Under the pieces are notes generated by a model that worked only from the letters and a program-made list of their open reading frames with translations, searched no databases and was not told the origin of the DNA. Below are positions 29,304 to 37,701 of a stretch of DNA of 64,000 nt, piece by piece. The stretch spans positions 1-64,000 of the forward strand of contig NZ_WTKP01000011.1 of assembly GCF_009793355.1 (NCBI RefSeq), read 5' to 3'. Source of the DNA: Vreelandella zhuhanensis. Its GTDB lineage: Bacteria; Pseudomonadota; Gammaproteobacteria; Pseudomonadales; Halomonadaceae. Within the stretch, counting starts at the first letter, position 1, and the number at the start of each line of letters is the position of its first letter. The translations under genes and the position numbers were made by a program.

Positions 29304-29348
29304 GTTCGATTGAGCCAGTTCTATTGAGCAAGACCGATCGAGCCAGAC
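29304..29348 (+). repeat. Degenerate tandem repeats between lptD and surA
   Basis: Three imperfect 14-16-base units follow each other: GTTCGATTGAGCCA, GTTCTATTGAGCAAGA and CCGATCGAGCCAGAC. They share the core CTATTGAGC/CGATTGAGC. They are non-coding on the plus strand and lie just upstream of a second repeat that covers the surA start. Confidence 0.5.
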
Positions 29349-29364
29349 GCTTACTCTCAAGAGA

Positions 29365-29413
29365 CGTTTTATATGAACGAAGTTTATAAGAGCAAACGTT
29401 ATATGAACAAACG
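29365..29413 (+). repeat. Duplicated start region of surA
   Basis: CGTTTTATATGAACGAA (29365-29381) and CGTTATATGAACAAACG (29397-29413) are near copies 30-32 bases apart with GTTTATAAGAGCAAA between them. Each contains an ATG (29373 and 29403) in the same frame, and each is preceded by an AAGAG-type ribosome site, so both starts could be used. Confidence 0.5.
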
Positions 29414-30089
29414 AAATCCATTGATGTGCAGCACAAAGATCACCACGCTGGGACGCGTTCTGGGGCTGGCTTTGTGCCTGGGGATTGCTCCGATAACCTT
29501 GCAGGCGCAGGACTTTCAATCCACGGAACGACGTGTGCTCGACCGTATCGTGGCGGTGGTCGATGACCGTGCCATCATGCAAAGCGAACTCGATGACCGA
29601 TTGCAACAGGTGCTTCGTCAAGCCGAAGGGCAAGGTGCCAGTTTGCCGTCCCGGCCAGCGCTTCGAGAGCAAGTGCTGGAGCGCATGGTGATAGAGGAAA
29701 TCCAGTTGCAAAAGGCTCGCGAAGCCAACTTCAGCGTGGATGAAACCGAGCTCAATCAGCAAGTGCGGCGCATTGCTGAATCCAATGGCATGAGCCTGGA
29801 TGAATTCGCCGATGCGCTCGAAGCCGACGGCTCGTCCCTGGCCGATGTACGTGAAGACATTCGCCGTGAAATGCTGATTCGTCAGGTGCAGCAGCGCCAA
29901 GTGGGGGGGCGCGTGTCGGTCACCGAGCGTGATGTCGAGCGTGCACTCGAGCAGTATCGCCAGGATGCCAGCCAGGAAGTACAGCGTGAACAGGTACGCC
30001 AGGCGCTGTTCCAGCGGCGTGCCAATGAGGCGCTGGAAAACTGGCACCAGGAAATCCGTTCGCAAGCCTTCGTCGATATCCGCCTATAA
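29373..30089 (+). CDS. surA: SurA-type periplasmic chaperone lacking the parvulin domains
   Basis: 238 residues (228 or 221 if later ATGs at 29403 or 29424 are used), against ~430 in E. coli. A signal peptide (RVLGLALCLGIAPITLQAQ) is followed by the SurA N-domain beginning RVLDRIVAVVDDRAIMQSEL and ending near RQVGGRVSVTERDVERAL. The sequence then passes straight to the C-terminal SurA segment QREQVRQALFQRRANEALENW and ends AFVDIRL. Both PPIase domains are absent in frame. In E. coli the N- plus C-terminal core alone retains chaperone activity, so this is probably a functional outer-membrane-protein chaperone. The stop overlaps the pdxA ATG (TAATG). Confidence 0.9.
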   Translation: MNEVYKSKRYMNKRNPLMCSTKITTLGRVLGLALCLGIAPITLQAQDFQSTERRVLDRIVAVVDDRAIMQSELDDRLQQVLRQAEGQGASLPSRPALREQVLERMVIEEIQLQKAREANFSVDETELNQQVRRIAESNGMSLDEFADALEADGSSLADVREDIRREMLIRQVQQRQVGGRVSVTERDVERALEQYRQDASQEVQREQVRQALFQRRANEALENWHQEIRSQAFVDIRL

Positions 30090-31144
30090 TGCCTGGCTTG
30101 GAACACGCCCGCCCCCGGCTGGTTTTGACCACCGGTGAGCCTGCGGGTATCGGTCCCGAGCTTGCCCTGATGCTGGCCGTCACCGGCGACCTGCCCTCAG
30201 GCACTGTCGCCATCGGCGATCCTGAAATGTTGGCGGCGCGTGCCCGCCAGTTGGGTTTGCAGGTGCGGATCAGCGTCAGCCAACCCGGCAAGGCTCTGCC
30301 TGAAAGCAGGACCGGGGTGCTGGCGGTATGGCCGGTGTTTCTGGATGAACCCGCCATTCCCGGGGTGCTCAACCCGGCCAATGCCGATTACGTGCTGCAA
30401 ACCTTGAATGTGGCGGTGAAGGCATGTCTTGCCGGCCATGCCCAGGCAATGGTAACGGCCCCTCTGCATAAAGGGGTGATCATCGAGGGCGGGCACCCGG
30501 AATTTACCGGCCACACCGAGTTTCTGCGCGATGCGTGCCAGGTGAGCGAAGTGGTCATGCTGCTGGCCACCGATCGCGCCCTACACAGCCAGGTGCCCGG
30601 CTGGCAGGGTGCAGGCGACTTGCGAGTGGCGTTAGTCACCACGCATTTGCCCTTGCGTGAAGTGGCGGATGCGATCACCGTCGAGCGATTGAGGCGGGTG
30701 GTGCGCATTCTGGAAACCGGCTTGCGGCAACAGTTCGGTATCCTGGCGCCACGGATTGCGGTGTGTGGCTTGAATCCCCACGCCGGTGAAGACGGCCATC
30801 TGGGTAATGAGGAGCAGACCATCATCACGCCGACCCTGAGCGCCTTGCGCGCTGAGGGGCTGGACATTCATGGTCCGCTGCCCGCCGATACGTTGTTTAC
30901 TCCGCGCCACCTGGCGGGCGTGGATGCGGTACTGGCGATGTATCACGACCAAGGGCTGGCGGTGTTGAAATATGCTGGCTTCGGGCGGGCGGCCAACATT
31001 ACCCTGGGTCTGCCGCTGGTCCGTACCTCGGTGGATCACGGCACGGCGCTGGATCTGGCCGGATTGGGCCAAGCCGATCCTGCAAGCCTGAAGGTGGCCC
31101 TCAATCTGGCAGCCACCCTGGCAGGTCGCAAGCGGCTCGGTTAA
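30089..31144 (+). CDS. pdxA: 4-hydroxythreonine-4-phosphate dehydrogenase
   Basis: 351 residues, NAD-dependent step of pyridoxal 5'-phosphate synthesis. Motifs: TTGEPAGIGPELAL, TAPLHKGVIIEGGHPEFTGH (substrate and metal histidine), NPHAGEDGHLG, AMYHDQGLAVLKY and VRTSVDHGTALDLAG. Its start overlaps the surA stop by one base, so it depends on surA translation. Confidence 0.95.
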   Translation: MPGLEHARPRLVLTTGEPAGIGPELALMLAVTGDLPSGTVAIGDPEMLAARARQLGLQVRISVSQPGKALPESRTGVLAVWPVFLDEPAIPGVLNPANADYVLQTLNVAVKACLAGHAQAMVTAPLHKGVIIEGGHPEFTGHTEFLRDACQVSEVVMLLATDRALHSQVPGWQGAGDLRVALVTTHLPLREVADAITVERLRRVVRILETGLRQQFGILAPRIAVCGLNPHAGEDGHLGNEEQTIITPTLSALRAEGLDIHGPLPADTLFTPRHLAGVDAVLAMYHDQGLAVLKYAGFGRAANITLGLPLVRTSVDHGTALDLAGLGQADPASLKVALNLAATLAGRKRLG

Positions 31145-31166
31145 CAGCGGAAACCGTCGGCTTTCA

Positions 31167-31230
31167 GTGCCGTTCAATCCTGGTGTCGTTCAATTTCAGC
31201 GGCATTCAATGTCAGTGTCACTCAACTTCC
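31167..31230 (+). repeat. Four degenerate tandem repeats between pdxA and rsmA
   Basis: Units GTGCCGTTCAATCCTG (31167-31182), GTGTCGTTCAATTTCAG (31183-31199), CGGCATTCAATGTCA (31200-31214) and GTGTCACTCAACTTCC (31215-31230) share the core (C/A)TTCAAT. They occupy most of the 101-base gap and end just before the AAGGACAG ribosome site of rsmA. Confidence 0.55.
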
Positions 31231-31245
31231 AAGGACAGCGTTTTC

Positions 31246-32061
31246 ATGTCTCAAGTGCCGGTTCATCGCGCCCGTAAGCGCTTCGGTCAAAACTTCTTGC
31301 GCGACCCGGGCATTATCTCGCGGATCGTGCGTTCGATCGCCCCGCGTGCCTCCGACCGGCTGGTGGAAATCGGCCCCGGCCAGGGCGCGCTGACTGAACC
31401 TTTACTCGACGCCGCCGGGCATCTGGAAGTCATCGAGCTGGACCGCGACCTGATTCCCGGCCTGCGAGTGCAATTCTTCAACTATGCTGATTTCGTGATT
31501 CACGAAGGCGATGCGCTCAAGTTCGATTTCGCCGCCCTGAAGGGCGAGGGGCCGGCACTGCGCGTGGTGGGTAACCTGCCCTACAATATTTCCACGCCCT
31601 TGATCGTGCATCTGCTCTCCATGGGGGATGCCATTGGCGACATGCATTTTATGTTGCAAAAGGAAGTGGTCGAGCGTCTGGCGGCACAGCCGGGCGGCCC
31701 GGACTGGGGGCGGCTTTCGGTGATGGCGCAGTATCACTGCCGGGTCGATCAGTTGTTTGTGGTGCCGCCGGAGGCGTTCGTGCCACGCCCCAAGGTGGAC
31801 TCGGCGATCGTTCGCTTGACCCCGCATGCTGAACTGCCGCATACCGCTCAAGACACTCGGGTGTTGTTCGATATGGTGCGCACGGCCTTCGGTCAACGGC
31901 GCAAAACATTGCGCAACAACCTCAAAGGGCTGATTGCCGCCGAGCAACTGGAGAGCTTGGGAATCGACCCTGGGCGCCGGCCGCAAACCTTAACCGTGGA
32001 AGAGTACGTGCGGATCGCCAACCATCTGGCGGCAAATAATGCCGCGAGTCACGAGGAGTGA
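31246..32061 (+). CDS. rsmA: 16S rRNA (A1518/A1519)-dimethyltransferase KsgA
   Basis: 271 residues from the ATG at 31246 (AAGGACAG upstream); a longer frame would translate the tandem repeats and is unlikely. It dimethylates two adjacent adenines in helix 45 during 30S maturation. Motifs: RKRFGQNFLRDPGIISRIV, the SAM-binding EIGPGQGALTEPLL and catalytic NLPYNISTPLI. It overlaps or abuts apaG, giving the usual pdxA-rsmA-apaG-apaH order. Confidence 0.96.
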   Translation: MSQVPVHRARKRFGQNFLRDPGIISRIVRSIAPRASDRLVEIGPGQGALTEPLLDAAGHLEVIELDRDLIPGLRVQFFNYADFVIHEGDALKFDFAALKGEGPALRVVGNLPYNISTPLIVHLLSMGDAIGDMHFMLQKEVVERLAAQPGGPDWGRLSVMAQYHCRVDQLFVVPPEAFVPRPKVDSAIVRLTPHAELPHTAQDTRVLFDMVRTAFGQRRKTLRNNLKGLIAAEQLESLGIDPGRRPQTLTVEEYVRIANHLAANNAASHEE

Positions 32062-32063
32062 GT

Positions 32064-32435
32064 GTGTCGGACATCGGCGTCACTATCGAACCCTATTACC
32101 GCAGTGAAGAATCCAGCGAATCCGAGTCACGCTATGTCTTCGGTTACACCGTGACCATTCACAATACCAGCGCTCATAGCGTACAGCTCATGGCGCGTTA
32201 CTGGAAAATCACCCAGGGCAATGGAGAGAATCAGGAGGTGCGCGGCAAGGGGGTGGTCGGCCAGCAACCCTTGATCGGCCCCGGCCAGCGCTTTCGCTAT
32301 ACCAGCCGCGCGATTTTGCAAAGCCCCGTGGGCGTGATGGAGGGGGCTTATACGTGTTTCGATGTCTCCACCCAGCAATCCTTCGATGTACCCATCGCGC
32401 CCTTTCGGCTGGCGGGGTTGAATCAAATTCATTGA
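32064..32435 (+). CDS. apaG: ApaG protein
   Basis: 123 residues from GTG at 32064, five bases after GAGGAG; a GTG at 32058 overlapping the rsmA stop is an alternative. ApaG has an immunoglobulin-like fold; its role (linked to cobalt/magnesium and Ap4A metabolism) is poorly defined. Family hallmarks: FGYTVTIHNTSAHSVQLM, RYWKITQGNG, GKGVVGQQPLIGPGQRF and the C-terminal FRLAGLNQIH. Confidence 0.92.
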   Translation: MSDIGVTIEPYYRSEESSESESRYVFGYTVTIHNTSAHSVQLMARYWKITQGNGENQEVRGKGVVGQQPLIGPGQRFRYTSRAILQSPVGVMEGAYTCFDVSTQQSFDVPIAPFRLAGLNQIH

Positions 32436-32487
32436 ACGCGACCAGGCGCCAGGAAGGCTCTGGTTAACGTGACCGAAAAGGCTGAGC

Positions 32488-33309
32488 ATGACCACGTATG
32501 CGATAGGTGATTTACAAGGCTGCCATGCGGAACTGGTGGCGCTTCTCGAGGCGATTGATTTCAATCCGGCTCATGATCGGTTATGGCTGGCGGGAGACCT
32601 GGTCAACCGTGGCCCCGGTTCGCTCGAATGCTTGCGCGAGGTCAAGGCATTGGGCGCTGCCGCTTGCTCGGTGCTGGGCAATCATGACCTTCACCTTCTG
32701 GCGGTGGCGCGGGGCGGTGGCAAGCTGAAAAAAAACGATACCCTGCTGCCTATTCTCGAGGCGCCGGATCGAGAAGCGCTTCTCGACTGGTTGCAGGCAT
32801 TGCCCTTGAGCGTAAGGCATGGCGATACCCTGATGACCCATGCAGGCTTGTTGCCTCAGTGGACGCTTGATCAGGCTGAAGCACTGGGGGCCGAAGTCAA
32901 CGCTGCCTTGACCGGAGAACGCGCCGGCGCCTTTTTGAAACAGATGTACGGTAATCAGCCGCGTCGCTGGCGCCCTGAGCTTGAAGGCATCGAGCGCCTG
33001 CGCATGATCACCAATGCTTTGACCCGCATGCGTTTCATCGATGCCGAAGGGCGCTTGGATTTCGAGGCCAAGGAAGGGCTGGATAGCGCCCCGAAAGGGT
33101 TCGCCCCCTGGTTTCAATTTGCCCGGCAGGATGATCCTTATCTGATTTTCGGGCATTGGGCGGCGCTGCAAGGGCGGCTGCCCAAGGCCAAGGTGCGCGC
33201 CGAGGCTCTGGATACCGGCTGCGTATGGGGAGGCAGCTTGACCGCACTTGACCTGGAAACCGGCAAGCGGATCAGCGTGCCCAGCCAGCAGACAAGGGAA
33301 AAATCATGA
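32488..33309 (+). CDS. apaH: Diadenosine tetraphosphatase (symmetrical)
   Basis: 273 residues, calcineurin-like metallophosphatase cleaving Ap4A to two ADP and, in E. coli, removing Np4 RNA caps. Metal-binding motifs: YAIGDLQGCHAEL, AGDLVNRGPGSL and VLGNHDLHLLAVA, plus THAGLLPQW. It overlaps the cca start by four bases (ATGA). Confidence 0.96.
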   Translation: MTTYAIGDLQGCHAELVALLEAIDFNPAHDRLWLAGDLVNRGPGSLECLREVKALGAAACSVLGNHDLHLLAVARGGGKLKKNDTLLPILEAPDREALLDWLQALPLSVRHGDTLMTHAGLLPQWTLDQAEALGAEVNAALTGERAGAFLKQMYGNQPRRWRPELEGIERLRMITNALTRMRFIDAEGRLDFEAKEGLDSAPKGFAPWFQFARQDDPYLIFGHWAALQGRLPKAKVRAEALDTGCVWGGSLTALDLETGKRISVPSQQTREKS

Positions 33310-34463
33310 CGTCGGCTGCGCAACGTGATCGGCGGCTTGCGGGACTGGAGGTCTATCGTGTCGGCGGTGCGGTACGTGATGATCGCCTGGGATGGCCGGT
33401 CTACGACAATGACTGGGTGGTGGTGGGTGCCACGCCGGAAATGTTACGCAAACGCGGTTTCAAACCGGTAGGGCGGGATTTTCCGGTATTCCTGCACCCG
33501 GAAACCCATGAAGAGTACGCACTGGCGCGTACCGAGCGTAAGTCCGGCCATGGCTATGTAGGCTTCAGCGTCCATGCAAGCCCTGATGTGAGCCTGGAAG
33601 ACGACCTGGCGCGGCGCGACTTGACCATCAATGCCATGGCGGAGACCCCCGAGGGCGAGCTGGTCGACCCTTACGGGGGGCTGGCGGACCTAAAGGCACG
33701 GGTGCTGCGCCATGTGTCGCAGGCTTTCGTGGAGGACCCCTTGCGGGTATTGCGCACGGCGCGGTTTCTGGCCCGTTACGCAGGGCTGGGGTTCGTCATT
33801 GCTGAGGAGACGCAGGCATTGATGATGGAGCTTTCGCGTAGCGGTGAGCTTGAACATCTGGCTGCCGAGCGGGTCTGGGTCGAAACCGAAAAAGCCTTGG
33901 GCGAACCCCAGCCCGAAGCTTACTTTCATGCGCTTTCGGCCTGTGACGCCCTTTGCGTGCTGATGCCGGAGCTTGTTGCGGCTGGGGAGGCTTCGCTTGA
34001 GACGGCGCTGGCGCGGCTGCATGAAATCCCCCTGTCCGGTTCGCCGAGCGTGGCGCATTGGCGTTATGCCAGGCTGGTAGAGCATTTGACGCCCGAGGCT
34101 CGCCAGTGCCTTGCCGAGCGCTTGCGCTTGCCCAAGGTAGTCGCCCAGCTGGCTCGGCATAGTGCCGCAAGCCACCGGTTACTGGAGCATGGGCGTCGGG
34201 GAGAGGTGACGGTGGAAGCGATAATGGCGTGGCTGAACAACCTTGATGGTTGGCGTAAGCCCCAGCAGATCGAGGATCAGTTGGCGTTTATCGAGTGCCA
34301 GCAGCCGCACCTGGCGGAACATGTGCAACGGGCCTGGCAGGCTGCACGTGGTGTAGAGCCACGCGACCTGCTGGCCGCCGGCTACAAAGGGGGGGAGTTG
34401 GGCGAAGCCTTGAAACGAAAGCGACGTGATGCGGTAGCGCAGGCATTATCGAGCAGCGCTTAA
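33306..34463 (+). CDS. cca: CCA-adding tRNA nucleotidyltransferase without HD domain
   Basis: 385 residues, repairs and adds the 3' CCA of tRNA. The class II head and neck are clear: VYRVGGAVRDDRLGW, the metal pair in DNDWVVVGATPE, EYALARTERKSGHGY, DLARRDLTINAMA and EDPLRVLRTARFLARY. The region where the E. coli enzyme has its HDLGKG phosphohydrolase domain is replaced by a shorter helical stretch without the HD motif, so phosphatase activities of long Cca are not expected. The 3' end overlaps folK on the other strand by 18 bases. Confidence 0.92.
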   Translation: MTSAAQRDRRLAGLEVYRVGGAVRDDRLGWPVYDNDWVVVGATPEMLRKRGFKPVGRDFPVFLHPETHEEYALARTERKSGHGYVGFSVHASPDVSLEDDLARRDLTINAMAETPEGELVDPYGGLADLKARVLRHVSQAFVEDPLRVLRTARFLARYAGLGFVIAEETQALMMELSRSGELEHLAAERVWVETEKALGEPQPEAYFHALSACDALCVLMPELVAAGEASLETALARLHEIPLSGSPSVAHWRYARLVEHLTPEARQCLAERLRLPKVVAQLARHSAASHRLLEHGRRGEVTVEAIMAWLNNLDGWRKPQQIEDQLAFIECQQPHLAEHVQRAWQAARGVEPRDLLAAGYKGGELGEALKRKRRDAVAQALSSSA

Positions 34464-35003
34464 CCGGGCGTTATTTAGGTGAGCGTCGGCGTAACGCGAA
34501 AGCCATCTGCCTTGCCAGCGAAAGTCCACCGGCCACAGGCGTTGGCTGCCCATCGAGAAATTTTTCCATAACGTTGCGTAAGCTATTCCGCTTTGCGGAT
34601 GGCGGGCGTCAGGCATTAACTCGGTGAGCGGTTGTAGCACAAAGGCGTTCTGAGTGATTTCGCCACGTGGCAGTGTCACGCCGTCGATGAGGCCGCACAG
34701 CTCGCCTACGGTAAGAAGGTCGATGTCCAGAGCGCGTGGACTGTATTTGGGCGTGTCCGGACGACGCCCATGTTGGGCTTCCAGGTGCTTGGCCCAGGCG
34801 TGGAGCTCGCCGGGGGTGGCGTTGCTGTAAAACGCTACCACCAGATTGTAGAAATTACGGCTATCGAGAAATCCCACCGGTTCGCTTTCAAACACCCCGG
34901 ATATGGCAAGGTTGCCGAAACGTGCCTGGAGGGCATCGAGACACAGGCGGATATGCCGCTCCGGCTCGATATTGCTGCCTAGACTGACCGTCACTTGCCT
35001 CAT
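34446..35003 (-). CDS. folK: 6-hydroxymethyl-7,8-dihydropterin pyrophosphokinase
   Basis: 185 residues, folate synthesis. It opens VTVSLGSNIEPERHIRLCLDAL and has the ATP/metal motif SPRALDIDLLTVG and LPRGEITQNAFVLQPL. The C-terminus is somewhat longer than the ~160 residues of E. coli, with a ~20-residue basic tail. The ATG at 35003 overlaps the folB stop (TGATG), so folB-folK, adjacent steps of the pathway, are coupled. Confidence 0.94.
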   Translation of the reverse strand: MRQVTVSLGSNIEPERHIRLCLDALQARFGNLAISGVFESEPVGFLDSRNFYNLVVAFYSNATPGELHAWAKHLEAQHGRRPDTPKYSPRALDIDLLTVGELCGLIDGVTLPRGEITQNAFVLQPLTELMPDARHPQSGIAYATLWKNFSMGSQRLWPVDFRWQGRWLSRYADAHLNNARLSAAR

Positions 35004-35380
35004 CAGCTTGGCTCCTGCTCGTGAGAAGGACGTACGCCTCGGGTAATCATAATACCAACACTTTTCGCCCTGGCCACCGCGCCGGGCTTGCGTACCGTCA
35101 GGCGTAGCCAGGCAATGGGAAATTCATTGCGCAGGCATTCGGCCAGACGTTCGGCGAAGGTTTCCACCAGGGCGAATTGATGTGCATCGGCAAACGCCTG
35201 GATTCGCTGACAGATGGCGGCATAATCCAGGGTCAGACGCAGATCATCGGTGGCGGCCGCCGAGCGAATGTCGCTAGCCAGTTCAAGGTCGAGTTGCAGT
35301 GCCTGAGTGATCGTACGTTCCCAGCCATAGACGCCGATGATAGTGTCGACATCCAACGCTTCGATCAAGATGCGATCCAT
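35003..35380 (-). CDS. folB: Dihydroneopterin aldolase
   Basis: 125 residues from the ATG at 35380 (GAAAGGGGAAG upstream). It converts dihydroneopterin to hydroxymethyl-dihydropterin. IGVYGWERTITQ, LDYAAICQRI, FALVETFAERLA and the lysine in VRKPGAVARAKSVGIMI are diagnostic. Divergent from plsY with 88 bases between starts; folB-plsY-tsaD is a common gammaproteobacterial neighbourhood. Confidence 0.94.
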   Translation of the reverse strand: MDRILIEALDVDTIIGVYGWERTITQALQLDLELASDIRSAAATDDLRLTLDYAAICQRIQAFADAHQFALVETFAERLAECLRNEFPIAWLRLTVRKPGAVARAKSVGIMITRGVRPSHEQEPS

Positions 35381-35468
35381 GAGCCTTCCCCTTTCAATCA
35401 GCCGGCTGATTGTACGTGAGGACGCCGTCGAGCGACAGACGAACCAGGCAGAAAGCGAGCGGATAGTC

Positions 35469-36041
35469 ATGATATGGATACTTGTGGGCTATTTATGCGG
35501 AAGTTGGTTGGCGGCGCTGAGCGTTTGTCGTTGGGCCGGCGTGGTGGACCCACGACAATGCGGGTCCTTCAACCCTGGCGCCTCCAACGTTCTGCGCACG
35601 CACGGCTCGCGCTTGGCGCTGATGACCGTGATATTGGATGCCCTCAAGGGCATGCCGGTAGTGGGATTAGTCAAATGGCTAGGCATGCCGGTATGGTTGC
35701 AGGGTGCGGTGGGGCTTGCCGTATTACTGGGGCACAGTTATCCGCTATGGCATGGTTTCCGCGGGGGCAAGGCGGTGGCAAGCGCCTTGGGTGTGCTGCT
35801 GGTATTGGTGCCCGAAGTGGCGCTGTTGGGAGTGCTGAGCTGGGCGCTGATGGCCTGGTGGTTGAAAAACCCCGGCCAGGCGTCGATTGTCAGTGCGTTA
35901 CTCACGCCATTGTTGAGCCTATGGCTAACGCCTGAATATACCGGGATAGTGGTTGTCTTCAGCGTTCTGGTGCTGGTACGCCATTGGCATAATTTGCGTC
36001 GTTTGCGCCGAGATGTCGCTTCTCGTTTCAAGGAGCCTTAG
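35469..36041 (+). CDS. plsY: Acyl-phosphate:glycerol-3-phosphate acyltransferase
   Basis: 190 residues from the ATG at 35469, about five transmembrane helices. It makes lysophosphatidate, the first step of phospholipid synthesis. Conserved loops: [33 protein letters not shown] and [18 protein letters not shown]. Its last 14 bases overlap the convergent tsaD gene. Confidence 0.94.
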   Translation: MIWILVGYLCGSWLAALSVCRWAGVVDPRQCGSFNPGASNVLRTHGSRLALMTVILDALKGMPVVGLVKWLGMPVWLQGAVGLAVLLGHSYPLWHGFRGGKAVASALGVLLVLVPEVALLGVLSWALMAWWLKNPGQASIVSALLTPLLSLWLTPEYTGIVVVFSVLVLVRHWHNLRRLRRDVASRFKEP

Positions 36042-37080
36042 ACGGGGCAGTCAAGGTTTCCAGCGGCCAGCGGGGGATGGCAAGCATGGTGTCGGCGTCT
36101 CGTTCGCCGGCCAACAGGCGCTGAGCGCCCACGTAGGCAATCATGGCGCCGTTATCGGTACAGAAGCGTCCGCGGGGATAGAACGCTCGGGCGTTACGCT
36201 TGGCGGTTTCCTGCGCGAGCCGTTCGCGCAGGCGCTGGTTGGCACTCACGCCTCCCGCCACCACCAGCCGTTTCAGGCCGGTCTGATCCAGGGCGCGACG
36301 ACATTTTATCACCAGGGTATCCGCCACGGCTTCTTCGAAGGCGCGGGCGATATCGGCCCGGGCCTGCTGGTCAAGTTCCCCATCGGCTTCCAGGCGGCGA
36401 ATCGCGGTCAGCGTATGCGTCTTGAGGCCCGAAAAGCTGAAGTCCAGCCCCGGACGATCGGTCATGGGGCGCGGAAAACGAAAGCGTTTGGGGTTACCCT
36501 GCTCGGCCAGGCGTGCCACCTGAGGCCCTCCGGGGTAAGCCAGCCCCAACATCTTGGCGGCCTTGTCGAAGGCTTCGCCGGCGGCGTCGTCGACCGACTC
36601 ACCGAGCAATCGATAGCGCCCCAGCCCTTGCACTTCCACCAACTGGGTGTGCCCACCGGAGACAAGTAGCGCTACGAATGGGAAAGCCGGTGGCTCGTCT
36701 TCCAGCATGGGCGCGAGCAGATGGCCTTCCATGTGATGGACGCCGAGAACGGGAATACCCAAGGCGCGAGCCATGCCGTGCGCGGTACTGGCGCCTACCA
36801 TCAGGGCACCGACAAGGCCGGGCCCTGCGGTATAGGCAATCCCATCAAGCTCCTGGCGGCTGAGCCCGGCCTCATCGAGGACCTGGGTAATCAACGGCAA
36901 TAGTTTGCGAGTGTGATCGCGGGAGGCCAGCTCAGGCACCACGCCGCCATATTCGGCATGCATGGCGACCTGGCTGTAGAGCGCATCGCCCAGCAAGCCG
37001 CCCTGGTTATCGTTGACGCTGGTATCGTAAAGCGCGACGCCGGTTTCGTCGCAGGACGTTTCAATGCCCAGTACGCGCAT
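36028..37080 (-). CDS. tsaD: tRNA N6-threonylcarbamoyladenosine transferase TsaD
   Basis: 350 residues from the ATG at 37080 ([19 protein letters not shown]); a longer frame adds 15 atypical residues. It transfers threonylcarbamoyl to A37 of ANN-decoding tRNAs together with TsaB and TsaE. ASKHA-fold motifs include the metal-binding [25 protein letters not shown] and [15 protein letters not shown]. Divergent from rpsU, as in E. coli and relatives. Confidence 0.96.
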   Translation of the reverse strand: MRVLGIETSCDETGVALYDTSVNDNQGGLLGDALYSQVAMHAEYGGVVPELASRDHTRKLLPLITQVLDEAGLSRQELDGIAYTAGPGLVGALMVGASTAHGMARALGIPVLGVHHMEGHLLAPMLEDEPPAFPFVALLVSGGHTQLVEVQGLGRYRLLGESVDDAAGEAFDKAAKMLGLAYPGGPQVARLAEQGNPKRFRFPRPMTDRPGLDFSFSGLKTHTLTAIRRLEADGELDQQARADIARAFEEAVADTLVIKCRRALDQTGLKRLVVAGGVSANQRLRERLAQETAKRNARAFYPRGRFCTDNGAMIAYVGAQRLLAGERDADTMLAIPRWPLETLTAPSKAP

Positions 37081-37187
37081 GCCTTGATTCTCGACTGCAG
37101 AGGTAAAGAGGCCGAAGTCTAGCATTATCGACAGGCCGCGGGGACAGGCGCAGCGTTATTCCATGAAACCAGAAGTCAGTACATTGT

Positions 37188-37216
37188 TTGCAATGCAGGG
37201 CATGCAGGACTAGACT
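37188..37216 (+). promoter_or_regulatory. Candidate promoter of the rpsU-dnaG-rpoD operon
   Basis: TTGCAA (37188-37193) and TAGACT (37211-37216) are 17 bases apart in the 241-base gap between tsaD and rpsU. The -10 is imperfect; another AT-rich patch at 37260 (TTATATAAG) could contribute. Confidence 0.3.
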
Positions 37217-37321
37217 ATTGTGCGCTGTAAACCTGGGTCGTGCATTGTGTGTTCTAAGCTTATATAAGCGCAATGTGCGTGCTATCCGAACTCAAGACTC
37301 CTTAAGGTAGGTGAGTGCTTA

Positions 37322-37537
37322 ATGCCTTCTGTTAAAGTACGTGATAACGAGCCGTTTGACGTCGCGCTGCGTCGCTTCAAGCGTTCTTGCGAAAAAGCTG
37401 GTGTTCTGTCTGAAGTGCGTCGTCGTGAAAACTACGAAAAGCCGACAGCGGAACGCAAGCGTAAGGCGGCAGCTGCTGTCAAGCGTCATGCCAAGAAGAT
37501 TCAGCGTGAACAAAAGCGCTTCGAACGGCTCTATTGA
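37322..37537 (+). CDS. rpsU: 30S ribosomal protein bS21
   Basis: 71 residues, first gene of the macromolecular synthesis operon. [20 protein letters not shown] and [20 protein letters not shown] are nearly invariant among proteobacteria; the C-terminus is a basic helix. AAGGTAGGTG precedes the ATG. A transcription-attenuating hairpin follows before dnaG. Confidence 0.97.
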   Translation: MPSVKVRDNEPFDVALRRFKRSCEKAGVLSEVRRRENYEKPTAERKRKAAAAVKRHAKKIQREQKRFERLY

Positions 37538-37592
37538 TCCGTACGGGGACAACTGAGTCGTTTTGATCGGTTGTCTCAAGAGGGATGCCAAG

Positions 37593-37626
37593 CGGCCGCC
37601 ACTAGGTGGCCGTTTGTTTTTCGTTT
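37593..37626 (+). terminator. Attenuating terminator between rpsU and dnaG
   Basis: An imperfect GC-rich hairpin (CGGCCGCCAC, TAG loop, GTGGCCG) is followed by TTTGTTTTTCGTTTTG. E. coli has a partial terminator at the same place, which lowers dnaG relative to rpsU. Confidence 0.6.
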
Positions 37627-37701
37627 TGTTAGATCTTCTTGTCGTGCCGCTCAGGTGCTGCGGGAATGAAACAACGCCTCAGGCGAGGCCACTGGCAACC
37701 T

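Noticed and set aside
31167..31230. CRISPR array
   Set aside because: Units are too short (15-17 bases), too degenerate and without spacers; no cas genes. No CRISPR array was seen anywhere in the window.
31183..31245. Longer rsmA start
   Set aside because: It would translate the tandem repeats; the ATG at 31246 has a ribosome site and the family start.
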